Shown here piece after piece: positions 24,760 through 34,102 of a stretch of DNA of 64,000 bases. The notes beneath the pieces were generated by a model. It did no database searches and was not told where the DNA came from. It saw only the letters and a program-made list of their open reading frames with translations. Position numbers and translations under genes: made by a program. The DNA is taken from contig CBKWJC010000006.1 of NCBI GenBank assembly GCA_966674685.1, forward strand, positions 47,308 through 111,307, written 5' to 3'. The stretch is from Thainema sp966674685 (GTDB lineage Bacteria > Cyanobacteriota > Cyanobacteriia > Phormidesmidales > Phormidesmidaceae). Numbering within the stretch: the stretch's first letter is position 1; each line of letters opens with the position of its first letter.

Positions 24760-25938
24760 ATGAAAGCAGTTTGCTGGCAAGGTGCTAACAAAGTGGGAGT
24801 CGAAACGGTTCCCGATCCCAAAATTATTAATCCCCGAGATGCCGTGATCAGAATTACATCCACTGCAATTTGTGGTTCTGATTTACACCTCTACGATGGA
24901 TTCATTCCTACGATGGAGCAGGGCGATATTCTGGGGCATGAATTCATGGGAGAAGTCGTTGAAGTCGGCAGTGAAGTTAAGCGAATTAAAGTTGGCGATC
25001 GGGTCGTCAATCCATTTCCCATCGCCTGTGGTCACTGCTTCTTCTGCAAACAAACGCTAACATCCCTATGTGATAACACCAACCCTAATGCCTTTATGGC
25101 AGAAGCCCTGATGGGATATTCGCCCTCAGGCATTTTTGGCTACTCCCATATGTTAGGGGGCTATGCAGGCGGTCAAGCAGAATATGCCCGCGTTCCTCAT
25201 GCTGATGTCGGTCTATGCAAGATTCCCAACGGGTTGACAGACGAACAGGTGCTGTTCCTTTCGGATATCTTTCCGACTGGATATATGGCAGCGGAAAACT
25301 GTGATATAAAACCCGGTCATGTGGTTGCCGTTTGGGGTTGTGGCCCGGTGGCCCAGTTTGCAATTCGCAGTGCGTTTTTACTTGGAGCAGAACGGGTAAT
25401 TGCGATCGACCGTGTGCCTGAACGCCTCCAAATGGCAAAAGACGGTGGGGCAGAAGTGCTCAATTTTGAAGAGGTTAGTGTGGGGGAGGCTCTCAAAGAG
25501 ATGACGGGAGGTCGTGGCCCTGATGCCGTGATGGATGCAGTGGGGATGGAAGCCCACGGTACGGGACTGGAGGGACTATACGACAAAGCGAAACAAGCAG
25601 TCCGTCTAGAAACCGATCGTCCCCCTGTTTTGCGGGAGGCGATCCTTGCCTGTCGTAAAGGAGGCACTGTGTCCGTTCCTGGTGTTTATGGTGGTTTTGT
25701 AGACAAGATTCCAATGGGGGCTTTTATGAACAAAGCCTTGAACATGAAAACGGGGCAGACCCACGTTCACAGGTATTTTACCCCGCTACTGGAGCACATT
25801 CAGAAGGGCGATATCGATCCTTCGTTTGTGATTACCCATCGGCTGCCGCTAGAGCAAGCCCCGGATGGTTACGAGATCTTTAAGCACAAAAAGGATCACT
25901 GCATCAAGGTCGTACTCAAGCCAGGCCAGAGCGCCTGA
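24760..25938 (+). CDS. Zinc-dependent alcohol dehydrogenase (formaldehyde dehydrogenase-like)
   Basis: A 392-residue medium-chain dehydrogenase. Catalytic zinc ligands are Cys in ICGSDLH, the His-Glu of GHEFMGEV and a later Asp; the structural zinc site has CGHCFFC and a fourth Cys (SLCDN). The NAD-binding Rossmann motif is VWGCGPVAQ. The insertion around GYAGGQAEYARVP and the C-terminal part match the glutathione-independent formaldehyde dehydrogenase branch. AGAGGG is about eight bases before the ATG. It forms a unit with the SRPBCC gene 146 bases upstream. Substrate not determined. Confidence 0.9.
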   Translation: MKAVCWQGANKVGVETVPDPKIINPRDAVIRITSTAICGSDLHLYDGFIPTMEQGDILGHEFMGEVVEVGSEVKRIKVGDRVVNPFPIACGHCFFCKQTLTSLCDNTNPNAFMAEALMGYSPSGIFGYSHMLGGYAGGQAEYARVPHADVGLCKIPNGLTDEQVLFLSDIFPTGYMAAENCDIKPGHVVAVWGCGPVAQFAIRSAFLLGAERVIAIDRVPERLQMAKDGGAEVLNFEEVSVGEALKEMTGGRGPDAVMDAVGMEAHGTGLEGLYDKAKQAVRLETDRPPVLREAILACRKGGTVSVPGVYGGFVDKIPMGAFMNKALNMKTGQTHVHRYFTPLLEHIQKGDIDPSFVITHRLPLEQAPDGYEIFKHKKDHCIKVVLKPGQSA

Positions 25939-26049
25939 AATCCCAGCGAGGCGCAACCTTAGAACTACCAATGATTCAGCCAGTCCAGAGTCATTGGTAG
26001 TTCAATCGCTCCTATCTGAGCAGGTTGGAGGGCTGCTGGGTTTCGTAAG

Positions 26050-26247
26050 TTGTTGAGCCGTGTCGGCAGTCATTCATCCCTCACCTTCCCTGTCCATCCT
26101 CACATGCTGCGGCATGGTTGTGGTTACAAACTTGTTAATGACGGGCATGACACCCGATCCATTCAGCACTACCTGGGGCATAAGAACATTCAGCACACAG
26201 TGCGCTACACGGAGTTGTCCCCGGACTGTTTCACCGACTTCTGGTAG
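26050..26247 (+). pseudogene. Tyrosine recombinase (integrase) C-terminal remnant
   Basis: Only the last part of a phage-type integrase remains: HPHMLRHGCGYKLVNDGHD, IQHYLGHKNIQHTVRYTEL. This includes the catalytic H-x-x-R, the LGH histidine and the nucleophile Tyr (VRYTEL). The N-terminal DNA-binding and first catalytic Arg parts are missing. It lies 111 bases after the dehydrogenase gene and bounds the acquired patch on the right. Confidence 0.85.
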
Positions 26248-26395
26248 GATTGATTTCCTTAATGACCAAAATTTTTCTGTTGCTAAAACTAAGCCAAGTA
26301 CTGCGCTCCATATAGCTGTTTTTGTACTGAATCCGGTTGCAAACTGCTCTTAACTCCAAGTAAGCGGCAGTGAAGGTGGCCTGCATAAATTGAGT

Positions 26396-26752
26396 CTAAA
26401 CGCCGAGCTTGCTGCACACTTCGTCTTCTTGAGCCCGAAATCCGACTAAGACAGCGCTGCCGTCTTTGACAAACAGCGGGCGCTTCAGCAGCATGGCATC
26501 TTGAGCGAAGGCATCCACCCACTGGGCATCGCTCCAGGTTTGCTTCTCATCACCCAAGGCGCGATAAGAGCCACCGGATGTATTTCGCATTGGCTTTGCC
26601 CCTAATGCTGCTACCCAATCTGCAATTTGCTGGCGACTAGGTGGCTGCTCTTTGGTGTTGATAAATTCATACTCAACTTGGTTATCATCTAACCACTTCA
26701 GCGCTTTTTTGCAGGTGCCGCAGTTAGGGATTCCGTAAACCTCTAGTGTCAT
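26396..26752 (-). CDS. Spx/ArsC family (arsenate reductase-like) protein
   Basis: A 118-residue thioredoxin-fold protein starting MTLEVYGIPNCGTCKKALKWL, with the Cys-x-x-Cys (CGTC) at residues 11-14. Spx/YffB members are redox proteins; true arsenate reduction is not implied. PLFVKDGSAVLVGF near the end is the family's RP-x-x-x-K region (KRPLFV). An upstream in-frame ATG would add 27 residues that are read from a family B repeat, so the start at 26752 is chosen. Confidence 0.88.
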   Translation of the reverse strand: MTLEVYGIPNCGTCKKALKWLDDNQVEYEFINTKEQPPSRQQIADWVAALGAKPMRNTSGGSYRALGDEKQTWSDAQWVDAFAQDAMLLKRPLFVKDGSAVLVGFRAQEDEVCSKLGV

Positions 26753-26763
26753 AACGTGTTTAG

Positions 26764-26848
26764 TACTCTGTAAATTAAGTTTTGCTGGTTGATGTGCCGC
26801 GCTCCCTGCAGCACACCCACCAACAAAAACCACTGCAACAAAGGTTAC
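26764..26848. repeat. MITE-like element, family B, copy 2 (decayed)
   Basis: CTCTGTAAATTAAGTTTTGC and TGGTTGATGTGCCGCGCTCC match copy 1 at 10048; the right half is diverged and the palindrome no longer pairs well. Confidence 0.65.
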
Positions 26849-26929
26849 AAGATCTTGAGTGGTGTATTCAGGCGATAGTGTCTGTGGTGCGGACGGTGTT
26901 CTGAGATTCTCCGCTGTCGCCTCTAACCT

Positions 26930-29455
26930 TTATAGCTGGGTCTCGTATGATAGCAGAGCTAAGACGGCTTCAGGCGTGAGGGGTTTGGCAAATAAATATC
27001 CCTGCCCTAGTTCGCAGCCCAGCTCCTCTAGCCAATCAAGCTGTTGAGCTGTTTCAATGCCTTCTGCGATCGCATCCATTTCGAGCTGATTACTCAGTCC
27101 AATGATGGCCTCGACGATTTTAGAGTTTTTATCTCCCTTCTGCATATTTCGCACAAAAGACTGATCGATCTTCAGATAGTCCGTCGGTAAATTGTAGAGA
27201 TAGCTCAGCGACGAATAGCCTGTACCAAAGTCATCAATGCTGATTTGAATACCAAGTTCCCTCAGTTGTTTCAGTAAATCAATAGTGCTTTCAATATTTT
27301 CGATCAGCATACTTTCGGTAATTTCTAGCGTCAGGTATCTGGCCGCAAGCCCGCTGTGTTCCAAGCTTTGTACAACCGTTTCGAGTAGATTGGGCTGACG
27401 CAAATCTTGAAACGATAAGTTGACACTGATCTTTAGGTCAGACCATTCTGGGAACTGCTGTTGCCATGCTGTAAGCTGCTGACAGGCCGCCTGCAGCAGC
27501 CATTGGTCAATTGGTATAACCAGTCCTGTTTCTTCAGCAACGGGAATAAAATCAGCAGGCGATATCAATCCCTGAGTCGGATGCTGCCAGCGGACAAGAG
27601 CTTCAAATCCCATAATCTTTCGAGAATTGAGTGCCACAATTGGCTGATAGTGAATGATGAATTCTTGCTGGTCAATCGCTCGGCGTAAATCATGTTCTAG
27701 ATTCATGCGCTTGAGAGCCTGAATGTGCATCTCAGCATCAAAAATTTCATACTTGGCTCGGCCTCGCGCCTTTGCTCGATAGAGCGCAATATCAGCATCT
27801 CGCAACAGATTGGAGGCATCTGTATAGGCGGCTGAGCCTAACACAATGCCAATGCTAGTGGTAATAAAAATATTGCGCTGGTCGATTAAAAGAGTCGCCT
27901 CAAACTCGGCAAAGATGCGTTCAGCTACCTGAACGGCAGTTTGAATTCCTTCAATTTCCTCTAGTAGAATGACAAATTCATCACCCCCCAAGCGAGCTGC
28001 CAAATCGGTTGCGCGTAAGATGTGCCGCAGCTTGTTGGCGACGGCAATTAGTAACTGATCGCCTGTTAGATGCCCCAAACTATCGTTGATGACTTTGAAT
28101 TGATCCAGATCGAGAAATAAAACAGCAAAGTGATGGTCGGGAAATCGCTGCGCTCGATGGATTGCTAATTCTAGCCGATTCATGAGCAAACTGCGGTTGG
28201 GCAAGTCCGTTAGTGCATCATGCAGCGCGTTGTGAATGAGTTGGGCCTCGATCTGCTTGCGTTCAGTGATATCCCGCGCTAATCCTGCTCGTCGCATCAA
28301 CTTGCCAGAAGCATCAAACACCGGAAAACCGCGATCGCGAATCCAGCGAATTGTACCATTGGGCTGCATGACCCGGTATTCAACCTCAAATGGAAGATCC
28401 GGCTGACTCAGCGCCATCATCATCTGCTGGCGATCGTCGGGATGAACAGTACTGAGAAACAGACCTGGATTACAGCGTAAACTCTCGCAACTGCGGCCCC
28501 AAATTTGTTCATAGGCCGGACTGATATAGAGGACTTGACTAACGTGAGCATCCGTTAACCAAAAAACATCCTGAATATTTTCCGCCAGTTGTCGAAATTT
28601 CTCTTCGCTGTCCCGCAGAGCTTGCTCAGCCCGACTGCGTTCTGTCGTTTCCACCACGATAATGCCGATGCCGATGGTCTGCCCTGATTCAGCCTTTAAG
28701 GGAAAGTAAGACGCCAGCCAGGTACGAACGACGCCCGGAAATTTGGCCGTTTCTCCAACAACCTCAAATTCAGGAACCGCTTCCCCGGTTGCTAAAACCT
28801 GTTGAAAGACTTGTTTCTGCTTGGGAGCGAGATCGGGAACAATATCCCACGGTGTTTTGCCAATATGGTCAGCAACTGCAACCCCATTAATTTCTGCTAA
28901 AGCGTCATTGATTAAGGTGTAGCGTAATTGGTCGTCCATGACGCAAATGCCCACCGGGGAACTGTTCACGAACGTATCAAGCAATCGCTGCTGTTCAAGT
29001 AAATCCTGCTCTAGCGCTTTGCGATCGCTAATATCTAAATTGGCTCCAATCATGCGTAGCGGGCGTCCTCCAGCATCTCGCTGTACAAGTGCATAAGCTT
29101 CGATATAGCGAATGTCCCCATTCGGCCAAATCACTCGAAACTCAGCTTCGAAGTCTCGATTTCCATCCAGAGCCTGCTGCAATGCCAATCGACTCGTAGA
29201 GAGATCATCGGGATGAACTCCAGCTTCCCAGGATTCGTAAGTACCACTAAAGTTCTCAGGCTGGATGCCATATAGCTCAAACATGCGATCATCCCAGATC
29301 ACATGATTGTTCACGACATCCCAATCCCAGCTACCCATTTTGGTAGCTCTGAACGCCAACCGTAGCCGCTCTTCATTCATGGGTAAGTGCTGCTTGGCTC
29401 GTTTGCGATCGCTAATATGAAATTTAGCTAACCAACGACTTGCTCGATCTGCCAT
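26930..29455 (-). CDS. PAS-PAS-PAS-GGDEF-EAL cyclic-di-GMP enzyme
   Basis: An 841-residue, apparently soluble signalling protein. Three PAS/PAC modules occupy about 25-150, 155-280 and 285-410 (each ending in an ISDRK/TERKQ-like PAC tail). A GGDEF domain follows (about 420-580) with an intact GGDEF and an inhibitory I-site RATD exactly five residues before it (RATDLAARLGGDEF). The EAL domain (about 595-835) keeps EALVRW, the N in NLSFQ, the ITES glutamate, DDFGTGYSS, the K of LKIDQ and AEGIET. Both activities are thus possible: synthesis and hydrolysis of c-di-GMP. No membrane segments, so the PAS domains sense an internal cue. Confidence 0.93.
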   Translation of the reverse strand: MADRASRWLAKFHISDRKRAKQHLPMNEERLRLAFRATKMGSWDWDVVNNHVIWDDRMFELYGIQPENFSGTYESWEAGVHPDDLSTSRLALQQALDGNRDFEAEFRVIWPNGDIRYIEAYALVQRDAGGRPLRMIGANLDISDRKALEQDLLEQQRLLDTFVNSSPVGICVMDDQLRYTLINDALAEINGVAVADHIGKTPWDIVPDLAPKQKQVFQQVLATGEAVPEFEVVGETAKFPGVVRTWLASYFPLKAESGQTIGIGIIVVETTERSRAEQALRDSEEKFRQLAENIQDVFWLTDAHVSQVLYISPAYEQIWGRSCESLRCNPGLFLSTVHPDDRQQMMMALSQPDLPFEVEYRVMQPNGTIRWIRDRGFPVFDASGKLMRRAGLARDITERKQIEAQLIHNALHDALTDLPNRSLLMNRLELAIHRAQRFPDHHFAVLFLDLDQFKVINDSLGHLTGDQLLIAVANKLRHILRATDLAARLGGDEFVILLEEIEGIQTAVQVAERIFAEFEATLLIDQRNIFITTSIGIVLGSAAYTDASNLLRDADIALYRAKARGRAKYEIFDAEMHIQALKRMNLEHDLRRAIDQQEFIIHYQPIVALNSRKIMGFEALVRWQHPTQGLISPADFIPVAEETGLVIPIDQWLLQAACQQLTAWQQQFPEWSDLKISVNLSFQDLRQPNLLETVVQSLEHSGLAARYLTLEITESMLIENIESTIDLLKQLRELGIQISIDDFGTGYSSLSYLYNLPTDYLKIDQSFVRNMQKGDKNSKIVEAIIGLSNQLEMDAIAEGIETAQQLDWLEELGCELGQGYLFAKPLTPEAVLALLSYETQL

Positions 29456-29630
29456 GTGAATAGGCCACTGCTAAGAAATCGCAGCTTTAACTTCTACATT
29501 TAACCTACCCAAGCTGACAATTCGCAATCGACAAGATAACCGTCCGTTACATTTCATCCTAAAGCAAGATGCAAAGCACCGCTTTATATGAATATCCACA
29601 CCTACCTATACAATTCTTCAAAATTGAGCC

Positions 29631-29654
29631 AAAAAAAGGGGCTGAAAGCCCCTT
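29631..29654 (-). terminator. Terminator after the class A PBP gene
   Basis: On the minus strand AAGGGGCT/AGCCCCTT stem followed by seven T (A at 29631-29637). Confidence 0.85.
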
Positions 29655-29753
29655 ACTTACTAGACATTCTGTATAAATTCACTCAGCCCTCAGCTCTCAG
29701 TCTTCAGCCCTTAAAAAGCGAGGCGTGAGGCGTATTTCAGTCAACTCAGCGAC

Positions 29754-31709
29754 CTACGGACGCGAAAACTCAGACGACGGCTTAAAGTACTGCACTGGTT
29801 GACCCGACACCGCTCGACTCATGAAGTCCTGCCAAATCGGTGCCACCAACGTTCCACCCGTAGCTCCCGAACCCAAAGGACTGTAGTCATCATTGCCAAC
29901 CCAAACCGCTGTAGCAAGCTGAGGCACATAGCCCACAAACCAAACATCACGTTGGGAATCTGTCGTACCCGTCTTACCCGCCGCCGGACGACCAATTTGG
30001 GCACGGGTCCCAGTACCACTGCTGATCACATCCTGTAGAACGCTGGTTAGGGCTGCCGTTGACCAGGGATCAAGCACCAATTGAGGTTTTGGCGTATTAT
30101 CCAGCAGAATATCGCCCTGGCTGTCGGTAACCTGCACAATAAACGTTGGCGTCGAATGCCAGCCATTACTGGCAAAGGTCGCATAGGCCCCGGCCATCTC
30201 CATCGGCGTTAAGTCAACGGCACCTAGCGGCAACGAAATCACCGGATCCATTGGACTCTTAATACCCAATGTTCGGCAAATTTCAATGATGCGGCTGACA
30301 CCAACTTCTTGACCGAGCTTGATGGCTGGAACGTTCCGAGAGAGCTTCAGTGCAGTTCGAATATTGATCGGCCCCATAAATGAACCGTCATAGTTCCGAG
30401 GCGAATACATTTCGTAGCCATCGGGATAGCTAACCGGAGAATCATTGATCGTAGATTCCGGTGAGTAGCGACCCGAAGCAAAGGCAGCATAATATACAAA
30501 CGGCTTAAAGGCCGAACCGGGCTGACGACGAGCTTGGATAGCGCGGTTAAACTGACTTGTGTCATAATCTAGCCCCCCTACCATTGCTTTGACGTAGTGA
30601 GTACGAGGATCAACCGCGACTAAGGAAATCTGATCCGCACTGCCATACAGCGATGCATGTCCCCGTCGCACAGTATCTTCGGCAATTCGCTGCATACCCA
30701 GGTCAATCGTGGTTTGAATCCGCATACCGCCTTTGAGCAGCGCATCACGGCTGAACTGGTCAGAGATTTCCTGAACTACCGCATCTGTAATGTAAGGTGC
30801 ATAGCTGCTGCGGAATGATTTAATTTCACCGATATACAGCGGCTCTACCTTTGCGGCTTCCGCCTGCTCGGGAGTAATCCAGTTCAGCTCTGCCATGCGG
30901 TTGAGCACGATGGCTTGCCGCAGTTTGGCCGTTTGGTAGTCCAAAAATGGACTGAATTCTTCCGGAGCCTGAACCAGCCCAGCCATCATGGCCGATTCGG
31001 CCAAGTTCAGTTCCGATGCAGATTTATTGAAATAGCTCTGGGCTGCGGTTTCTGCGCCATAGTTGTTGTGTCCCCAGTAGACCTGGTTGAGGTACATTTC
31101 CAGGATCTGGTTTTTCTCGAAAATCTGCTCCAGTCGCAGTGATAAAACGGCTTCAGCTACCTTCCGGCTCATTGACCGCTCAGGCGTCAGAAACAGATTT
31201 TTGACCAACTGCATCGTCAGCGTAGACGCACCTTCCACCGTTGAGCCTTCTTGGAGGTTGGCAGCAAAAGCACGGGCAACACTGCTGGGATTAATTCCTT
31301 TGTGATAGTAAAAGTAGCTATCTTCAATCGCCAGCACGGCCCGCTTTAGATACGGTGAAATTTCATCCAGTGCCACCACATCTCGGTTAGCTTCATCATG
31401 GATGCTGGTGAGCAAAGTACCGTTGATGTCGTAGATATAGGATGTTTCGGTGGGAACATAGTTCCGCAGTACCCGCACATCCGGCAAATTTCGAAAACTG
31501 ACAGCGAGGCCAACGAGGCCACCTGCTGCGAGGGAACTTACTAACATCGTGACGCCCAATAAGGTGCCAGCCGTCACTTGTCCAACGTCTTGTACAAAAC
31601 TGAGGACGCGAGGAAAGGACGGTTGCGACGCGATCGCAGATCCGGTTCCGGATTCAGATTTCTGTGGATGAGGTTGAGATTGATCTTGTCGGAGGGTATT
31701 GGACGACAC
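29754..31709 (-). CDS. Class A penicillin-binding protein (transglycosylase/transpeptidase, PBP1A-like)
   Basis: A bifunctional peptidoglycan synthase. One membrane helix near residue 60, then a GT51 transglycosylase (AIEDSYFYYHKG with the catalytic Glu, EGASTLTMQLVKN, RKVAEAVLSLRLE) and a transpeptidase with SxxK (GSAFKPF), SxN (SRN) and KTG (GKTGTT). A GTG at 31709 with GAGAGGAG seven bases upstream is the best start; a GTG at 31760 would add 17 residues. The product is about 651 residues. The terminator at 29631 ends the unit. Confidence 0.93.
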   Translation of the reverse strand: MSSNTLRQDQSQPHPQKSESGTGSAIASQPSFPRVLSFVQDVGQVTAGTLLGVTMLVSSLAAGGLVGLAVSFRNLPDVRVLRNYVPTETSYIYDINGTLLTSIHDEANRDVVALDEISPYLKRAVLAIEDSYFYYHKGINPSSVARAFAANLQEGSTVEGASTLTMQLVKNLFLTPERSMSRKVAEAVLSLRLEQIFEKNQILEMYLNQVYWGHNNYGAETAAQSYFNKSASELNLAESAMMAGLVQAPEEFSPFLDYQTAKLRQAIVLNRMAELNWITPEQAEAAKVEPLYIGEIKSFRSSYAPYITDAVVQEISDQFSRDALLKGGMRIQTTIDLGMQRIAEDTVRRGHASLYGSADQISLVAVDPRTHYVKAMVGGLDYDTSQFNRAIQARRQPGSAFKPFVYYAAFASGRYSPESTINDSPVSYPDGYEMYSPRNYDGSFMGPINIRTALKLSRNVPAIKLGQEVGVSRIIEICRTLGIKSPMDPVISLPLGAVDLTPMEMAGAYATFASNGWHSTPTFIVQVTDSQGDILLDNTPKPQLVLDPWSTAALTSVLQDVISSGTGTRAQIGRPAAGKTGTTDSQRDVWFVGYVPQLATAVWVGNDDYSPLGSGATGGTLVAPIWQDFMSRAVSGQPVQYFKPSSEFSRP

Positions 31710-32078
31710 AGCAGGACTCCTCTCGCCTGAACAATGTGGGTTAATCCTAGCGGACAACACAGCTATTGATTACTTACTACGACAAAGAAAGAAGGAAATC
31801 AGAATTATGTAAGGATAACTAAAGGGCGGGAAACGCAAAATCCGTTCTTTCTGTCCGTGAGTTATGAAATTATAGTTGGGTTGGGCAATAAGCGTTAAAG
31901 ATTATCTGTGAACGTAAAGAACTTTGAGCAGACTTCATCTGAGTCAGTGTCGTCCTTATCCAATTCAGCCAAAACGTCGTCTACCGCCACGCCGAATTTT
32001 ACACACGAGTCTCCGGTGGCATCATCGTCTGTAGGAGAGACATCTGTATTGCCAACTGCGTCATCGTCTACCATACCC

Positions 32079-33350
32079 ATGTCGTCTATCACATCAGTTA
32101 CGTCATCATTTACTGCTAATACATCCACGAATGCTGCCGTTCCGGCTGAGCTGGCATGGATTTATCGGGGCGTTAGCGAAGTATTCCCTGATCAGCCCGG
32201 ATTGGATAATCCACAGGAAAATTTGCTGGCTCGGCTCACCCAGACGGATCGACCGCTGCGGGTCAAGCTGGGCATTGATCCAACGGGTTCGGAAATTCAC
32301 CTGGGACACAGCATTCCTGTCCGCAAGCTTCGAGATTTCCAGGATGCAGGCCATACGGCAATTCTGCTAATTGGGGACTTTACGGCTCGCATCGGCGATC
32401 CCTCCGGTAAGTCAGAAGTCCGTAAACAGCTCACAGAAGCCGATGTTGCCCACAATGTCAAAACCTACTTAGAACAAGTCCGCCCCATTCTAGACTTCGA
32501 CACACCGGGTCGGCTTGAAATTCGCTACAACGCCGAGTGGCTGGCGGGACTCGACCTGTCCAAAATCTTAGAACTGCTGACAACGATGACCGTTGGCCAG
32601 ATGCTAGCCAAAGAAGGTTTTGCCGAGCGGATGGTGCAGGAGAAGCCGATCTATTTACATGAATTTCTCTATCCACTGATGCAGGGCTACGATTCCGTGG
32701 CGCTAGAAGCCGATATTGAACTGGGCGGCACCGATCAGAAATTTAACATTGCCGTTGGTCGTGACCTACAGCGCCATTTTGGGCAGCGTCCCCAGTTCGG
32801 TATGCTGATGCCGCTGCTGTTGGGTACAGACGGCACCCAAAAAATGTCGAAATCTCTGGGCAACTACATTGGTCTTCAGGAAGATCCGCTGACCATGTAC
32901 TCGAAGCTGGAGAAGGTGCCGGACAACCTGATCGAAAGCTACTTTGAACTGCTCACGAAGCAGGATTTGTCCCAACTGCCAGATAATCCTCGCGATCGCC
33001 AAAAGCTGCTGGCGCTTGATGTCGTCACCCAGTTCCACGGCGCAGCAGCAGCGAAACAGGCGCAAAAAGACGCTGAGGCCATTGTGCAGGGCGGTGCAGC
33101 GGGTTCAGCCGCCAATGTGCCGGAATTCTCTCTTAGCCAGGTTGAGTTTCCGGCCAAGCTGTTCTACATCCTGAACGCCAGCGGCCTCTGTGCCAGCAGC
33201 AGCGAAGCTCGTCGCCAAATTAAAGGCGGTGCGGTCAAGCTAGACGGCGATCGCATTTCTGACGACAACTATGCAGCAGATGCGCCTGACGATTTGGCAG
33301 GTAAAGTGCTACAGGTGGGCAAGAAGAAATTTGTGCGGCTGGTGAAATAA
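32079..33350 (+). CDS. tyrS: Tyrosyl-tRNA synthetase
   Basis: Class I tyrosyl-tRNA synthetase: Rossmann catalytic domain with the HIGH variant HLGHS, KMSKS intact (TQKMSKSLGNY), and a C-terminal S4 RNA-binding domain (about 60 residues, SSSEARRQIKGGAVKLDG). The frame stays open to a GTG at 31908, which would add 57 residues very rich in Ser and Thr; homologues normally begin close to the AELAWIYRG segment, so I place the start at the ATG 32079 with some doubt (TTG 32049 has AGGAGA ten bases upstream). pyrF begins one base after its stop, so the two are co-transcribed. Confidence 0.92.
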   Translation: MSSITSVTSSFTANTSTNAAVPAELAWIYRGVSEVFPDQPGLDNPQENLLARLTQTDRPLRVKLGIDPTGSEIHLGHSIPVRKLRDFQDAGHTAILLIGDFTARIGDPSGKSEVRKQLTEADVAHNVKTYLEQVRPILDFDTPGRLEIRYNAEWLAGLDLSKILELLTTMTVGQMLAKEGFAERMVQEKPIYLHEFLYPLMQGYDSVALEADIELGGTDQKFNIAVGRDLQRHFGQRPQFGMLMPLLLGTDGTQKMSKSLGNYIGLQEDPLTMYSKLEKVPDNLIESYFELLTKQDLSQLPDNPRDRQKLLALDVVTQFHGAAAAKQAQKDAEAIVQGGAAGSAANVPEFSLSQVEFPAKLFYILNASGLCASSSEARRQIKGGAVKLDGDRISDDNYAADAPDDLAGKVLQVGKKKFVRLVK

Positions 33351-33351
33351 G

Positions 33352-34062
33352 ATGGCACCAACAGAAAAAATTATTGTGGCGCTCGATGTGCCGACAGAAG
33401 CCGATGCGATCGCACTGGTCGATCAGTTACCAAATGCCTCTTTCTTTAAAGTCGGCCTGGAGCTATTTATCAGTGCTGGGCCAAGCATCCTCACCAAGCT
33501 GAAGGATCGGCAAAAGCAAATTTTTCTTGACCTGAAGCTGCACGATATTCCCAACACAATGGCGGGTGCCTGCCGAGTAGCCGCTCGCTATGGTGTCGAT
33601 TTGCTAACGGTACATGCTCCCGCTGGTAAAGTGGCATTGGAATCTGCTGTAGAAGCTGCTCAGGCTGGAGCCGATCAAGCTGGCATACAGCCACCGAGCA
33701 TCATAGCCGTCACACTCCTCACCAGCATTAGCTCTCGACAGCTTGCTTTCGATCTCAAAGTGCCGCTGGAGCTACCGGATTATGTGCTGCAAATGGCGCT
33801 GTTGGCCCAGGATAGTGGTCTAGCTGGGGTCGTCTGCTCTCCTCAAGAAGTGTCGGGTCTTCAACGCAGCCTCAAGTCTGGCTTTCTGTTTGTCTGTCCC
33901 GGTGTGCGACCCACCTGGGCGACAAAAGGCGATCAAGCGCGATCGCAAACTCCAGCAGAGACATTAAAGGCAGGCGCAACCCATCTGGTGATTGGCCGAC
34001 CAATCACAGCATCAGATAATCCGGCAGCAGCGTTTGAGCGTATTTGTGAGGAACTGGCGTAA
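33352..34062 (+). CDS. pyrF: Orotidine-5'-phosphate decarboxylase (type 1)
   Basis: The last step of UMP synthesis. All active-site elements are intact in 236 residues: VALDV (ribose-binding Asp), FFKVGLELF (Lys), the D-x-K-x-x-D motif in LDLKLHDIPNT, and the phosphate-binding end GVRP...VIGRPIT. It follows tyrS with a one-base gap and converges with the deaminase gene. Compare with the altered decarboxylase domain at 1-866. Confidence 0.96.
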   Translation: MAPTEKIIVALDVPTEADAIALVDQLPNASFFKVGLELFISAGPSILTKLKDRQKQIFLDLKLHDIPNTMAGACRVAARYGVDLLTVHAPAGKVALESAVEAAQAGADQAGIQPPSIIAVTLLTSISSRQLAFDLKVPLELPDYVLQMALLAQDSGLAGVVCSPQEVSGLQRSLKSGFLFVCPGVRPTWATKGDQARSQTPAETLKAGATHLVIGRPITASDNPAAAFERICEELA

Positions 34063-34102
34063 ACCGATCTTGAATTGGTGATTTTGGATTGGTGGTGTTG
34101 CG

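Noticed and set aside
26753..26833. 27-residue N-terminal extension of the ArsC-like protein
   Set aside because: It is translated from a decayed family B repeat; the conserved protein begins at 26752.
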